Origin: Leptolyngbya ohadii IS1
Lineage (GTDB): Bacteria; Cyanobacteriota; Cyanobacteriia; Elainellales; Elainellaceae
Assembly: GCF_002215035.1 (NCBI RefSeq)
Contig: NZ_NKFP01000006.1
Span: 1,500,530 to 1,564,529, forward strand
Direction of reading: 5' to 3'
Length of the DNA: 64,000 nt
Part shown: piece by piece, positions 8,566 to 17,271 of the stretch
How the letters are laid out: each line of letters begins with the position of its first letter
How positions within the stretch are numbered: the stretch's first letter is position 1
Program-made: the position numbers and the translations under genes
The notes under the pieces: model-generated
The model's input: only the letters and a program-made list of their open reading frames with translations
Told to the model about the DNA's origin: nothing
Databases searched by the model: none

Positions 8566-9483
8566 TCACTTCTCCCACCTAGATGTCCAGGAGGTCCCAT
8601 ACCACCCGACTGCTCGACCAAATCGCTCTTCGTTAATCGTCCGAACTCCCAGGCTGGGAGATGAATCACAACTGAGTTGACGCCAAATCTGTTTTTGAGC
8701 ACTAAAGCCAAAGCGACCGTTACTCGCTTCACTCCAAACTCGATCGATCGCCAGGAGTGCCTGAGGCGGTAAGCCCTTGATATCCTCCGAACGCAGCCAG
8801 CCTTCCTGCTGTCGTTGTGCCAGTTGTAATAGAAGTTGGGTTGTCTCAAGGTCAGCTTCCTGCAACTTACCTTGCTCTAACAATTGTCTCAGTCTGCCGC
8901 AGTCTAAGCTGCCAGGATTAATATGTGTGATGTTCTCACGCTGAGCAACTTCAGGGGTTAAGCTAGCTTGTCCCGCTTGCTGTAGGGACTTCTCTGCGGC
9001 ACTGGACTGGCTCAGGCGTTGAGGCAGCAGTCCCAGTTCCTGCTTAAGCTGATAAAGTTCATGTTCAACTTCCAGCGATCGAAACTGATTGTCCAATTGA
9101 GCAAGACTGCTGGCGCGTGTCTTTGAGCGAACCTGATGGTTAGGATCAACAGTGATTTGCTGCTTCAGTTCCTCCAGTTCACACTGCACTTCATAATCTC
9201 TCCAGGCTTGCTCATACCAATCGATGATGGGAGAGCCGGGATCACGACCACTGAGACTATCGAGGAGCAATAAAGCCCCAACGACTGGCAGAGCGTTCAT
9301 GACGAAGAGTCCAGCCTTCATGCTGCCCAGTCCCACCCAGGCAGCAGTGGCACTAGCGTGGGCTGCTCCATGCAGCGTTCCGATCGCAGTACCAGTTTTT
9401 GCAACTCCAACCGCGCTTGCCGCAGTGTTAATGATGGGATTACTCAGAACAAAAGCTGCTCCAACAACCGTTTCCTTCTGCAT
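8566..9483 (-). CDS. Membrane-anchored GUN4-domain protein, possibly cut short by an in-frame stop
   Basis: 305 aa. Residues about 1-80 are hydrophobic and small-residue-rich with one or two membrane segments (around GLFVMNALPVVGALLLLDSL). A charged coiled region follows (about 85-170), then a GUN4 domain (about 190-295) with DCGRLRQLLEQGKLQEADLE, LLQLAQRQQEGWL, PPQALLAIDRVWSEAS and GRFGFSAQKQIW. GUN4 domains bind porphyrins and stimulate Mg-chelatase. Membrane-anchored versions like this one are common in cyanobacteria and less understood. The frame stops at TGA 8566-8568 and then stays open for 44 more codons with a plausible tail (GYLLWRFEEIFLKA) before TGA 8431-8433, so the 3' end may be damaged. 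Confidence 0.75.
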   Translation of the reverse strand: MQKETVVGAAFVLSNPIINTAASAVGVAKTGTAIGTLHGAAHASATAAWVGLGSMKAGLFVMNALPVVGALLLLDSLSGRDPGSPIIDWYEQAWRDYEVQCELEELKQQITVDPNHQVRSKTRASSLAQLDNQFRSLEVEHELYQLKQELGLLPQRLSQSSAAEKSLQQAGQASLTPEVAQRENITHINPGSLDCGRLRQLLEQGKLQEADLETTQLLLQLAQRQQEGWLRSEDIKGLPPQALLAIDRVWSEASNGRFGFSAQKQIWRQLSCDSSPSLGVRTINEERFGRAVGWYGTSWTSRWEK

Positions 9484-9626
9484 GGCTCGGCTTTCCCTAA
9501 TCTTTGTTTGCTGTCAGACGATCGGTTAGATGCAGAAATTAGCTCAGTGTTTCTATATCTCCCATTGTGTGGCATGAAAGCGGCGGCAGTAATGAGTTTA
9601 CAGAAACTACATTTGGCATCAGGAGG

Positions 9627-11216
9627 CTACCGGATTGGAGAACAAATAAAGGGCGAGCAAAGGTCAGGCAAGGGCAAGGTCGTAACCTCCAGCGAGTCCA
9701 GGTTCAGGCAGCGAATCGCATGGTTGTTCGTATCCGCAACGTAAAGCGTATTGCCAGCCCAGGAAAGACCTGACGGCTCCCAAAACCGAGCATCGCGTCC
9801 TACACCCTCCTGAAGTTCAGCCGTGTCCCCACCTGTTATCGTGCGACATGCTCCTGTCACGGGATCAACTTGCTTTATTTTGTGATTGTAAGTATCTGCA
9901 ACCCAAAGCGAATTTTCGGTGTACGTTACGCCAGAACAATGTTGAAGCTGGACATTCTCACCGATGCCATCTTGATCGGCTTGCCCGCTACGCGAGCGCC
10001 GTAGCGCGATGCGATCGCCAAAGCCATCCAGTTGTCCCTGTCCGCAGAGCGTTGCAGCGATCGGGGTTGGGGTGAGGGAGACGGTCCGAATCGAACTGGT
10101 TTCGCTGTCAGCGACAAACAAACGAGTTCCATCGGTTGTGATGCCGTAGGGTTGAGCAAAAGCAGCCTCTTCTGGCGCACCGTCCACACAGAATTCCGCG
10201 CCTGTTCCAATCAGGGTCTGTGTGGTTCCATTCATCAAATCCATAATCCAGATTTGATGCGATCCTGCCATTGCGATGCAAAGCTGGTTTCCCAGCAGGA
10301 CCAGATCCCACGGCGAGTTTAAGTCCACTTCCCTCGCTCTGCCGCCGTGCGGGAAAAGCAATCGGCTCTGGATGCCTGTTCCTGCGATCGTCGTGACCTG
10401 TTGCTGACGCAAATCAACCCGCCGAATTAGATGATTGCCTGCATCCGCCACATAGAGCACTTGTCCCCTAGCATCAATCGCCATTCCCTGCGGCGCAGCG
10501 AACTGAACCGTTTCCCAATCGCCATCCTGCCGTCCCGCCACACCCGTCCCGATCGTTCCCTTGAGGCTTCCCGCCAGCGTCGTCATCACAAGGCGATGAT
10601 GCCCTGTATCCGCAATGAAAAGCGTATCGATTGCCTCCACTGCCAAAACCTTACCAGGAAAAGCAAGCGGTTCGGTCAGCAGGGATTGGGGCTGCATGAT
10701 GTCCGTTAACGCCTGCTCATCCAGCGTGCTTTTGCCCAGATGTTCTGCGATTAACTTTTGAATCAAATCGTCCAGCGTTTGTCGCCTGCCTTCGCCAGAA
10801 AGGGTCGTCACGATATAGCCCTGCGGGTCGATTAGCACAAAGGTCGGGTAGGCGCGAATGGCATACTGATCCCAGAGGGTTCGATTGCGATCCACCAGGA
10901 CAGGATGGACGATGCCATAGCGTGAAACTGCCTGCTGGATGCTCTCGACATTTTGTTCCTGGTTAAATTTGGCAGTATGAATGCTAATGATCGTGAGGAA
11001 TTGGGCGTATTTCTCCTTTAGATACTGCAAATCGGGAATCACATGCAGGCAGTTAATACAGCCATACGTCCAAAAGTCGAGCAGGACAATCCGACCCCGC
11101 AGACCTCGGAGCGACAGCGGGTGCAGAGTATTGAGCCAGGGCAGGGTTTGAGATAATTCGGGCGATCGGATGCGAGCCATTGGACGGGGACTGAGACCAA
11201 AGGAACCTGATGACAT
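9627..11216 (-). CDS. Thioredoxin-like domain plus NHL beta-propeller protein (NHLRC2-like)
   Basis: About 529 aa. The N-terminal TlpA-like thioredoxin domain has the redox pair in FWTYGCINCLH (about Cys53 and Cys56). A linker follows and then an NHL-repeat propeller (about 190-525). Its repeats contain IADTGHHRLVM, YVADAGNHLIRRVD, FVADSETSSIRTV, WVADTYNHKIKQVD and YVADTNNHAIRCLN. This two-domain layout is that of NHLRC2, conserved from bacteria to animals, with an unclear redox role. The start at 11216 is chosen because CAGGAGATA precedes that ATG on the minus strand. An in-frame Met 18 codons upstream lacks a ribosome site. No signal peptide is seen, so it should be cytoplasmic. Confidence 0.88.
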   Translation of the reverse strand: MSSGSFGLSPRPMARIRSPELSQTLPWLNTLHPLSLRGLRGRIVLLDFWTYGCINCLHVIPDLQYLKEKYAQFLTIISIHTAKFNQEQNVESIQQAVSRYGIVHPVLVDRNRTLWDQYAIRAYPTFVLIDPQGYIVTTLSGEGRRQTLDDLIQKLIAEHLGKSTLDEQALTDIMQPQSLLTEPLAFPGKVLAVEAIDTLFIADTGHHRLVMTTLAGSLKGTIGTGVAGRQDGDWETVQFAAPQGMAIDARGQVLYVADAGNHLIRRVDLRQQQVTTIAGTGIQSRLLFPHGGRAREVDLNSPWDLVLLGNQLCIAMAGSHQIWIMDLMNGTTQTLIGTGAEFCVDGAPEEAAFAQPYGITTDGTRLFVADSETSSIRTVSLTPTPIAATLCGQGQLDGFGDRIALRRSRSGQADQDGIGENVQLQHCSGVTYTENSLWVADTYNHKIKQVDPVTGACRTITGGDTAELQEGVGRDARFWEPSGLSWAGNTLYVADTNNHAIRCLNLDSLEVTTLPLPDLCSPFICSPIR

Positions 11217-11397
11217 TATCTCCTGTGTCGCCAGACTGGAAGATAAACTGGCTGTCCTCACCTTCTGCAAGATGTGAGGGATTTGAATCGAGTTTTTACA
11301 GACTCAGCAAAATCACAGTGATCTGGATTGAATCAAGCAGAATCGGGGTAGGCTACTGTCCATTGATCAAATCTTCGATTCCTTCTGTGACTCTCCC

Positions 11398-12069
11398 ATG
11401 CCTCCATCCGCTCGCTTACAATCCATCATTGGTATCATCGCCAGCATCCTGCTCCTGCTGCTCCCCTTCCAATCGGTAATTCCCGTCGAACTGAGTGAAC
11501 TGGAAACTGTCGCTGTCGTCACCTATGCCTGGAGCGTCTGGTTGTTAGCAAAAAACAATCCCTTAGGCTGGTGGATTGGACTGGTAGGCACTGCTCTCTA
11601 TGGCATTGTCTTTTACCAGGCAAAACTCTACGCCGAGGTAGGTCTGCAAGTGTTTTACTTCGTCACCAGCTTGCAGGCGATCGCCATCTGGCTGCGCGGC
11701 GGACAGAATCATACCGAGAAACCCGTGAGCCGCGTTTCCAGGAAGGGACTGATGATCACTGCCATTGTCGCGATCGTCGGTGTTTTTGCCCTGCGATTGC
11801 TTCTGATCGCCATTCGAGGAGCCGCGCCCTTCTGGGATGCGCTTACGACCGTAATGAGTTTGGTTGCCCATCTCCATCTCATGGGTCGCCTGGTCGAAAG
11901 CTGGTACTTGTGGATTGCAGTCGATATTATCTACGTCCCGCTCTACGCTTCTCGCCACCTGTATCTCACCAGCATCCTCTACGCCATCTTTGGCTGGATG
12001 GCAGTCGGTGGACTGCGGAACTTTCAGCGCATCGATCGCGAGCAGCAGTTAAAGGCAGTTGAGCAATAG
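11398..12069 (+). CDS. pnuC: Nicotinamide riboside transporter PnuC
   Basis: A 223-aa integral membrane protein with about seven hydrophobic segments and the PnuC signature regions (AKNNPLGWWIGLVGTALYG, then VESWYLWIAVDIIYVPLY). PnuC facilitates diffusion of nicotinamide riboside, which is trapped by phosphorylation inside the cell. The next gene, one base after its stop, encodes the NadR-type kinase/adenylyltransferase that would do this. The pair therefore forms a complete NAD salvage operon. Confidence 0.9.
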   Translation: MPPSARLQSIIGIIASILLLLLPFQSVIPVELSELETVAVVTYAWSVWLLAKNNPLGWWIGLVGTALYGIVFYQAKLYAEVGLQVFYFVTSLQAIAIWLRGGQNHTEKPVSRVSRKGLMITAIVAIVGVFALRLLLIAIRGAAPFWDALTTVMSLVAHLHLMGRLVESWYLWIAVDIIYVPLYASRHLYLTSILYAIFGWMAVGGLRNFQRIDREQQLKAVEQ

Positions 12070-12070
12070 C

Positions 12071-13054
12071 ATGACGCTGGGCATTACGATCGGCAAGTTT
12101 TACCCGTTTCACCTGGGACACAATTATCTGATCCAGCAGGCAAAAACACAGGTCGATTGCCTGGTCGTACTGGTCGGGTACAAACCGAGTCAGACTATTC
12201 CTGGCAAGGTGCGGGCAGACTGGATTCGTGCCCTGCATCCCGATGTGGAAGTGATCGAAGTGCTGGAAGACATTCCTGACGCCCCCCAGCCCTGGGCAGA
12301 GCGAGCATTAAGCGTATTGCAGGGACGGCGACCAGACTTCGCCTTCACATCCGAGGCATACGGGGAACCCTGGGCAGCCCTGATGGGAGCAAAGCATTGG
12401 GCAATCGATCTCCAGCGCCACCATTTCCCCATCTCTGGAACGCAGTTGCGACAAAATCTGGCTGCCCACTGGCAGATGCTCACGCCACCTGCCAAAGCGT
12501 ATTTTGCCAAACGGATTTGTGTGATTGGGGTCGAGTCAAGCGGCACCACAACCCTGGCTCAGGCTCTGGCACAGTACTACCAAACGGTATGGGTGCCCGA
12601 ATATGGGCGATGGTACTGGGAAGGAAGACGCTATACTCCCAATGCTGACGAGTGGCAAACCTACGAGTTTGTGCAGATTGCGAAGCGACAGGCAGCCTGG
12701 GAAGCAGATCTGGCGATGCGGGCAAACCGTCTGCTGATTTGCGATACTGACGCGTTGGCAACCCACGTCTGGCATCGCCGCTACCGAGGAACCTATTCCC
12801 CAGCGGTTGAACAGATTGCTGAGGGCTGTCACTATGACCTCTACATTCTGACCGCTCCTGATTTTGCCTTTGTGCAGGATGGAACACGCGAAGGTGAGGG
12901 AATTCGGCTGGAGATGCACCAGTGGTTTATTGAGGTACTGAACCAGAAAGGCAAGCCGTACATCACCGTGCAGGGGAAACATGAGCAGCGAATGGCAGAG
13001 GCGATCGCGGCGATTGATGCTTTACTCCAGTTTCCCCCTTTAGACTTCTTCTGA
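12071..13054 (+). CDS. nadR: NadR-type NMN adenylyltransferase / ribosylnicotinamide kinase
   Basis: 327 aa from ATG 12071, one base after the pnuC stop (an in-frame TTG at 12059 is less likely). The N-terminal nucleotidyltransferase domain has ITIGKFYPFHLGH, with the HLGH motif, and the ISGTQLRQN segment. The C-terminal kinase domain begins near residue 155 with the P-loop GVESSGTTTLAQAL, in which the usual Lys is Thr as in a subset of NadR-like proteins. It continues with LICDTDALATHVWH. There is no N-terminal helix-turn-helix, so unlike enterobacterial NadR it is not a repressor. It converts nicotinamide riboside to NMN and NMN to NAD. Confidence 0.88.
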   Translation: MTLGITIGKFYPFHLGHNYLIQQAKTQVDCLVVLVGYKPSQTIPGKVRADWIRALHPDVEVIEVLEDIPDAPQPWAERALSVLQGRRPDFAFTSEAYGEPWAALMGAKHWAIDLQRHHFPISGTQLRQNLAAHWQMLTPPAKAYFAKRICVIGVESSGTTTLAQALAQYYQTVWVPEYGRWYWEGRRYTPNADEWQTYEFVQIAKRQAAWEADLAMRANRLLICDTDALATHVWHRRYRGTYSPAVEQIAEGCHYDLYILTAPDFAFVQDGTREGEGIRLEMHQWFIEVLNQKGKPYITVQGKHEQRMAEAIAAIDALLQFPPLDFF

Positions 13055-13522
13055 ATCCTGCGAGTACTATACCGAGCAGGCTCTATGCGAACAGCAAGCA
13101 GAGCGCATGTGGCTGAATCAGGCGCATCAGGAGCTTCAGCAGTTGCAGAGTCATCTCACATCAATCGGGCAGGATATTGTCTCTCGACAGAATCGCTAGT
13201 CCGATCGCTGGGGCTAACCTTATCACCAGGTTAGATACCCGGTAACTTTATGCAAAGTTAGCTGCGGTTAAACTTTTGACTAAGCAAGTCTCTTTTTTTC
13301 TGGCACTCAGCTTTGTCAGGAGTTACGAATAGTAGACATCAGGGCACTCTGTAAAGAAGCTGTACCTAGCAATTACTTTCTTCCAAAGAGTATCTATTGC
13401 TAGTTTAGCCTGCGTATTTCTACTGTTCTAATTTCTGATTCTCCGTTGATACGGCTGCTTGTCTTTGGCGACGCGCTGTGGATGCGGGAAATTGTGCTGC
13501 GTATTTTTTAGGGTGAAGGCGG
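13055..13522. other. Spacer before the DISARM locus with a coding remnant
   Basis: A 468-bp spacer. An open stretch at about 13065-13199 reads as the coiled-coil end of a protein (CEQQAERMWLNQAHQEL) with no start and is probably a gene relic. Two small stems follow: CTAACC/GGTTAG near 13215 and AACTTT/AAAGTT near 13244. They may end nadR transcription. The rest is AT-richer and should hold the drmD promoter, but I see no clear consensus. Confidence 0.35.
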
Positions 13523-16500
13523 ATGACAGCGGTCGAAGTTGGAAGCATTGTGAGAGTTCGCTCCCGCCAGTACTTGGTCGAGGATGTTTTGGCAAAGCAT
13601 TCGCCGCAGGACGATACGCGAGTTCGGCTGGCGTGTCTGGATGATGATGCCCTGGGCGAGACCCTGGAGGTACTGTGGGAGCGTGAAGTCGATGCGCGAT
13701 ACGTTGGGACTGCTTCCTGGGATTCGGTTGCTGCCCGTGGATTTGATGACCCTAAATTGTTCTCGGCTTATCTACATACCCTGCACTGGAGTTGCGTTAC
13801 TTCGACTGATCCAAAGCTGTTTCAGGCTCCTTATCGGGCAGGAATTGAAGTCAAAGCCTATCAGCTTGAGCCGCTGCGGAAAGCCCTGCTGATGCCCAGA
13901 GTCGGACTGTTTATCGCCGACGATGTGGGTTTAGGCAAGACGATCGAGGCAGGGCTAATCCTGCGCGAAATGCTGATGCGTCAGAGGGTGAGACGGGTGA
14001 TTATCTCCTGTCCTCCATCAGTCGTGCGGCAGTGGCAGGAGGAGATGGAAAGCCGATTCGGATTGACGTTTCTCATTGTGGATCGCGACTTTTTCGCTAG
14101 CCGCAGACGGGAACGGGGTTATGGTATCAATCCCTGGACAACTCATACCCGGTTTATTATTTCCCATGCTTTGCTGCGTGATGAAACCTATGCGGCTCCG
14201 CTGCGGGACTGGTTAGGAGATTTTTCAGCGGGGGCAATGCTGATTCTGGATGAGGCACATAATGCGGCTCCTGCCAGCGGAGCCAAGTACGCGATCGACT
14301 CCCAGCTAACTCGAACAGTCCGAGATCTGGCTCCCCGGTTTGAACACAAGCTATTTCTCTCTGCCACTCCCCACAACGGACACTCGAACAGTTTTGCGGC
14401 ACTGCTAGAAATCCTCGACCCGCAGCGGTTCTGCCGGGGAGTTCCGGTGCGAAATCGCAAACTGCTGAATGATGTTATGGTGCGGCGGCTCAAAAGTGAC
14501 CTGCGGGAGATCGGCGATGATTTTCCGGAGCGGTTGATTATCCGTATCGGTATTGATGATTTACCCCAAGATGCGCCAGAGCTTCAGCTTTCGCGACTGC
14601 TGCAAGAGTACCGTCAACTGCGCGAAGAACGGCTCAAGGCGGCTGCCAAATCGACCCAAAAAGCAGCCGGATTAGTTCTGTTGTCCCTGCAAAAGCGGTT
14701 GCTTTCCTCGATCGAAGCCTTTGCGCGAACCCTGAGGGTGCATCAAGCGGCAATTACCAAACAGATGAGTCAGGCATCTGCTCCTATCACTGTGCAACAG
14801 CAGAAAAACAACCCGACGTTTTCTCTACTGCTGGAATCCGCAGGGGCAGACGACGATCGCGCTAACCTGGCTGAGGACGAAGTGGAAGCGGAAGAAGATG
14901 CCCAAATGAGGGCGGCAACAGAGCAGGATGCTTCCATACCTTCTGCACGGGAATTAGAGTTATTGGAGCAGATGGCTGAGATTGCGAATACGGCGCGTCA
15001 TCTGCCCGACCCACGCATTCAGAAGTTAGCCCAGTGGATTCGGGATCATCAGTGTCCTGATCTGGAAACCCCTGGCGCACCGTGGAATAACCGCCGCGTC
15101 ATTATCTTCACCGAATATACCGATACCAAACGCTATCTCCAACAGCAGCTTCAATCAATCATTGCAGGCTCTGACCAGGAATATCAGCGGATTGCGGTCT
15201 TTCACGGCGGCATGGGGGACGATCGGCGAGAGGAAATCAAGCTTGCCTTTAACAGTGACCCTGCCAAGCATCCCCTGCGAATCCTAATTTGTACTGACGC
15301 GGCGCGGGAGGGCGTGAATCTGCAAAATCACTGTGCTGACCTGTTCCACTTTGACCTGCCATTTAATCCCTCCCGGCTTGAACAGCGCAATGGACGGATC
15401 GATCGCAAACTTCAACGATCGCCCATTGTGCGGTGTCACTATTTTGTGCTGCCCCAGCGGGTTGAAGACCGGGTGCTGGATGTGCTGGTGCGGAAGACAG
15501 AGGTGATTCAAAAGGAATTGGGCAGTCTGTCGCCTGTGTTAGAGCGCAATGTGACGCGGCTATTGGCTGATGGAATTTGGCACGGGGAAGCTGAGCGGTT
15601 AGAAGCGGCGATCGCTACAGTAGACCAGGAAGAGTCTGGATCAAAGACCGAGATTATTTCTGAAGAACTGGAGCAGGTACGGCTGCGGCGACAGGAGCTT
15701 GAACAGCAGAACGCACTGCTGCAAGGAATGCTGAGTGAGTCGCAGCAATGGTTGGGATTGGACGATCGCCATTTCCGCGATGCCATCTCTGCTTCTCTAG
15801 AAATTTTGGGAGCTAGTTCGCTTCAGCCGATTGATCCCAATGAGGCGGCTCATGAACCTGCAACTGCGAAATGGGACATTCCTGCACTCGACCAACGATT
15901 TGGGGCTGATCCAAGCTGGGCAACCACGCTGGATGCTTTGCGGGCACCTCGTAAACGGAACCAGAAGCTCTGGGACTGGCGGCGGGAATCCCCGATTCGT
16001 CCGGTCGTGTTTCGCGATCCAGGGTCGCTTGATGGTGAAGTGGTGCATTTGCATCTGGAACATCGCGTAGTCCAACGGCTGCTGTCGCGGTTTTTGTCGC
16101 AGGGCTTTCTGCACGATGAGTTGACCCGTGCCTGTGTTTGCCTTACGGATCGTCCGATTCCCAGTGTGGTGGTGTTGGGACGACTCTCGCTGTATGGCGA
16201 TCGGGCTGCTCGGCTGCATGATGAGGTGATTGCAGTGGCGGCAGAGTGGATTGCGCCAGAAGCAAGAGGGCGATCGAAGCTGCGTCCATTGGCTGAAGGC
16301 GAGAAGGATGATGTGCTGAAGGTTCTGGAAAATTCGCTGGCGAGTCCGCGTTTGCGCCAGGTGCCGGAGTCGATACAGCAGCGGTTCAAGCAGGCAGCAG
16401 CCCAGGATGTTGCAGAACTCATCTCTCACCTAAATCGTCGGGCAGACACCCTTGCCGAGCGTGCTCAAAAGCGACTGGCAACACGGGGCAAAAAAGAAGC

Positions 16501-16759
16501 CGCAGAAATGCAGGAAATTTTAGAAGAACAGCGCGATCGCATTCTGAAACGACAAAAAGAAACCGAGGGCGATCGCCAGCTTTCCATTTTTGAGGAAGCC
16601 CAGCAGCTAGAAGCAGACCGTCGCCACTGGGAGAAGCGGTTGAAGGCATTGGAGGGGGAATTGACCAGTGAACCGGCACGAATTGAAGCGTCTTACCAGG
16701 TGAAAGCGGTGCGAGTGGAACCTGTGGGCGTGGTCTATCTCCATCCGGTTTCGGGTTAA
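13523..16759 (+). CDS. drmD: DISARM class 1 SNF2-like helicase DrmD
   Basis: A 1078-aa SF2/SNF2-type helicase. Motifs in order: Walker A in IADDVGLGKTIEAGLI (about 130-145), DEAH-type box in LILDEAHNAAP (about 240), SATPHNG, a helicase-C segment with VFHGGMGDDRREE and CTDAAREGVNLQNHC (about 590), and QRNGRIDRKLQ (about 620). A long charged, coiled C-terminus follows. It heads the locus drmD-drmMI-drmA-drmB-drmC, the arrangement that defines class 1 DISARM, an anti-phage system active before and after modification. In that system DrmD is the class-specific helicase. The start at ATG 13523 follows a GGGTGAAGGCGG region. Confidence 0.9.
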   Translation: MTAVEVGSIVRVRSRQYLVEDVLAKHSPQDDTRVRLACLDDDALGETLEVLWEREVDARYVGTASWDSVAARGFDDPKLFSAYLHTLHWSCVTSTDPKLFQAPYRAGIEVKAYQLEPLRKALLMPRVGLFIADDVGLGKTIEAGLILREMLMRQRVRRVIISCPPSVVRQWQEEMESRFGLTFLIVDRDFFASRRRERGYGINPWTTHTRFIISHALLRDETYAAPLRDWLGDFSAGAMLILDEAHNAAPASGAKYAIDSQLTRTVRDLAPRFEHKLFLSATPHNGHSNSFAALLEILDPQRFCRGVPVRNRKLLNDVMVRRLKSDLREIGDDFPERLIIRIGIDDLPQDAPELQLSRLLQEYRQLREERLKAAAKSTQKAAGLVLLSLQKRLLSSIEAFARTLRVHQAAITKQMSQASAPITVQQQKNNPTFSLLLESAGADDDRANLAEDEVEAEEDAQMRAATEQDASIPSARELELLEQMAEIANTARHLPDPRIQKLAQWIRDHQCPDLETPGAPWNNRRVIIFTEYTDTKRYLQQQLQSIIAGSDQEYQRIAVFHGGMGDDRREEIKLAFNSDPAKHPLRILICTDAAREGVNLQNHCADLFHFDLPFNPSRLEQRNGRIDRKLQRSPIVRCHYFVLPQRVEDRVLDVLVRKTEVIQKELGSLSPVLERNVTRLLADGIWHGEAERLEAAIATVDQEESGSKTEIISEELEQVRLRRQELEQQNALLQGMLSESQQWLGLDDRHFRDAISASLEILGASSLQPIDPNEAAHEPATAKWDIPALDQRFGADPSWATTLDALRAPRKRNQKLWDWRRESPIRPVVFRDPGSLDGEVVHLHLEHRVVQRLLSRFLSQGFLHDELTRACVCLTDRPIPSVVVLGRLSLYGDRAARLHDEVIAVAAEWIAPEARGRSKLRPLAEGEKDDVLKVLENSLASPRLRQVPESIQQRFKQAAAQDVAELISHLNRRADTLAERAQKRLATRGKKEAAEMQEILEEQRDRILKRQKETEGDRQLSIFEEAQQLEADRRHWEKRLKALEGELTSEPARIEASYQVKAVRVEPVGVVYLHPVSG

Positions 16760-16781
16760 TCAATGGTGGGATTGCAAGAGG

Positions 16782-17216
16782 ATGAATCTGATGAAGTCGA
16801 TTTTATGTGCCGGATTGATTGCTGCTTCAACACTGATGGCTCCTGTTTCCCAAGCGATCGCGGCTCCCGTAGGAACAGTAAGCTGTCGCAGCATGAGTGG
16901 TGAGACGCGGCAGAGTCCGATCGCCTTCAGTGCTATCACTCCGGCGAATGACAGGAATTACAGCTGGGTGATTGTGGATGACATCGGCATTCATATTCTG
17001 GTGCTGAATCAAGCTCTGCAAGTGATTAGTGCTGGCACCGTTGAAGGACAGACGATCAGCCCCTGGAATCTCGTTGCTTACGATAGCAAGCCTCTCACCC
17101 TGGATCGCAATGGCACCTTCTCGCTGGACATGATGGTTAGCACGCGATCGTCCTGCCAATTTCAAGGAACGACAGTATTCCTACAGGGGGCAGAAACACC
17201 CCTTTTTAGCAACTGA
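16782..17216 (+). CDS. Small exported protein inside the DISARM locus
   Basis: 144 aa with a clear signal peptide (KSILCAGLIAASTLMAPVSQAIA, cleavage near AIAAP). The beta-rich mature part has two Cys (VSCRSMSG, SSCQFQG). No family recognised. A second start at 16791 has better spacing from AGAGG at 16777-16781. It lies 22 bp after drmD and 55 bp before drmMI on the same strand, so it is probably co-transcribed. A secreted protein is unexpected within a cytoplasmic DNA-defence operon. It may simply be a passenger. Confidence 0.62.
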   Translation: MNLMKSILCAGLIAASTLMAPVSQAIAAPVGTVSCRSMSGETRQSPIAFSAITPANDRNYSWVIVDDIGIHILVLNQALQVISAGTVEGQTISPWNLVAYDSKPLTLDRNGTFSLDMMVSTRSSCQFQGTTVFLQGAETPLFSN

Positions 17217-17271
17217 TATCGCGCCAGTTTTTCCTATCCGCTAACTCCGTTCAAGTCTATCTGATTCAACT

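Noticed and set aside
8566-8568. TGA in the GUN4-domain gene read as selenocysteine
   Set aside because: No SECIS-like stem after the codon was evident, GUN4 proteins have no redox-active Cys there, and a simple mutation explains it better.
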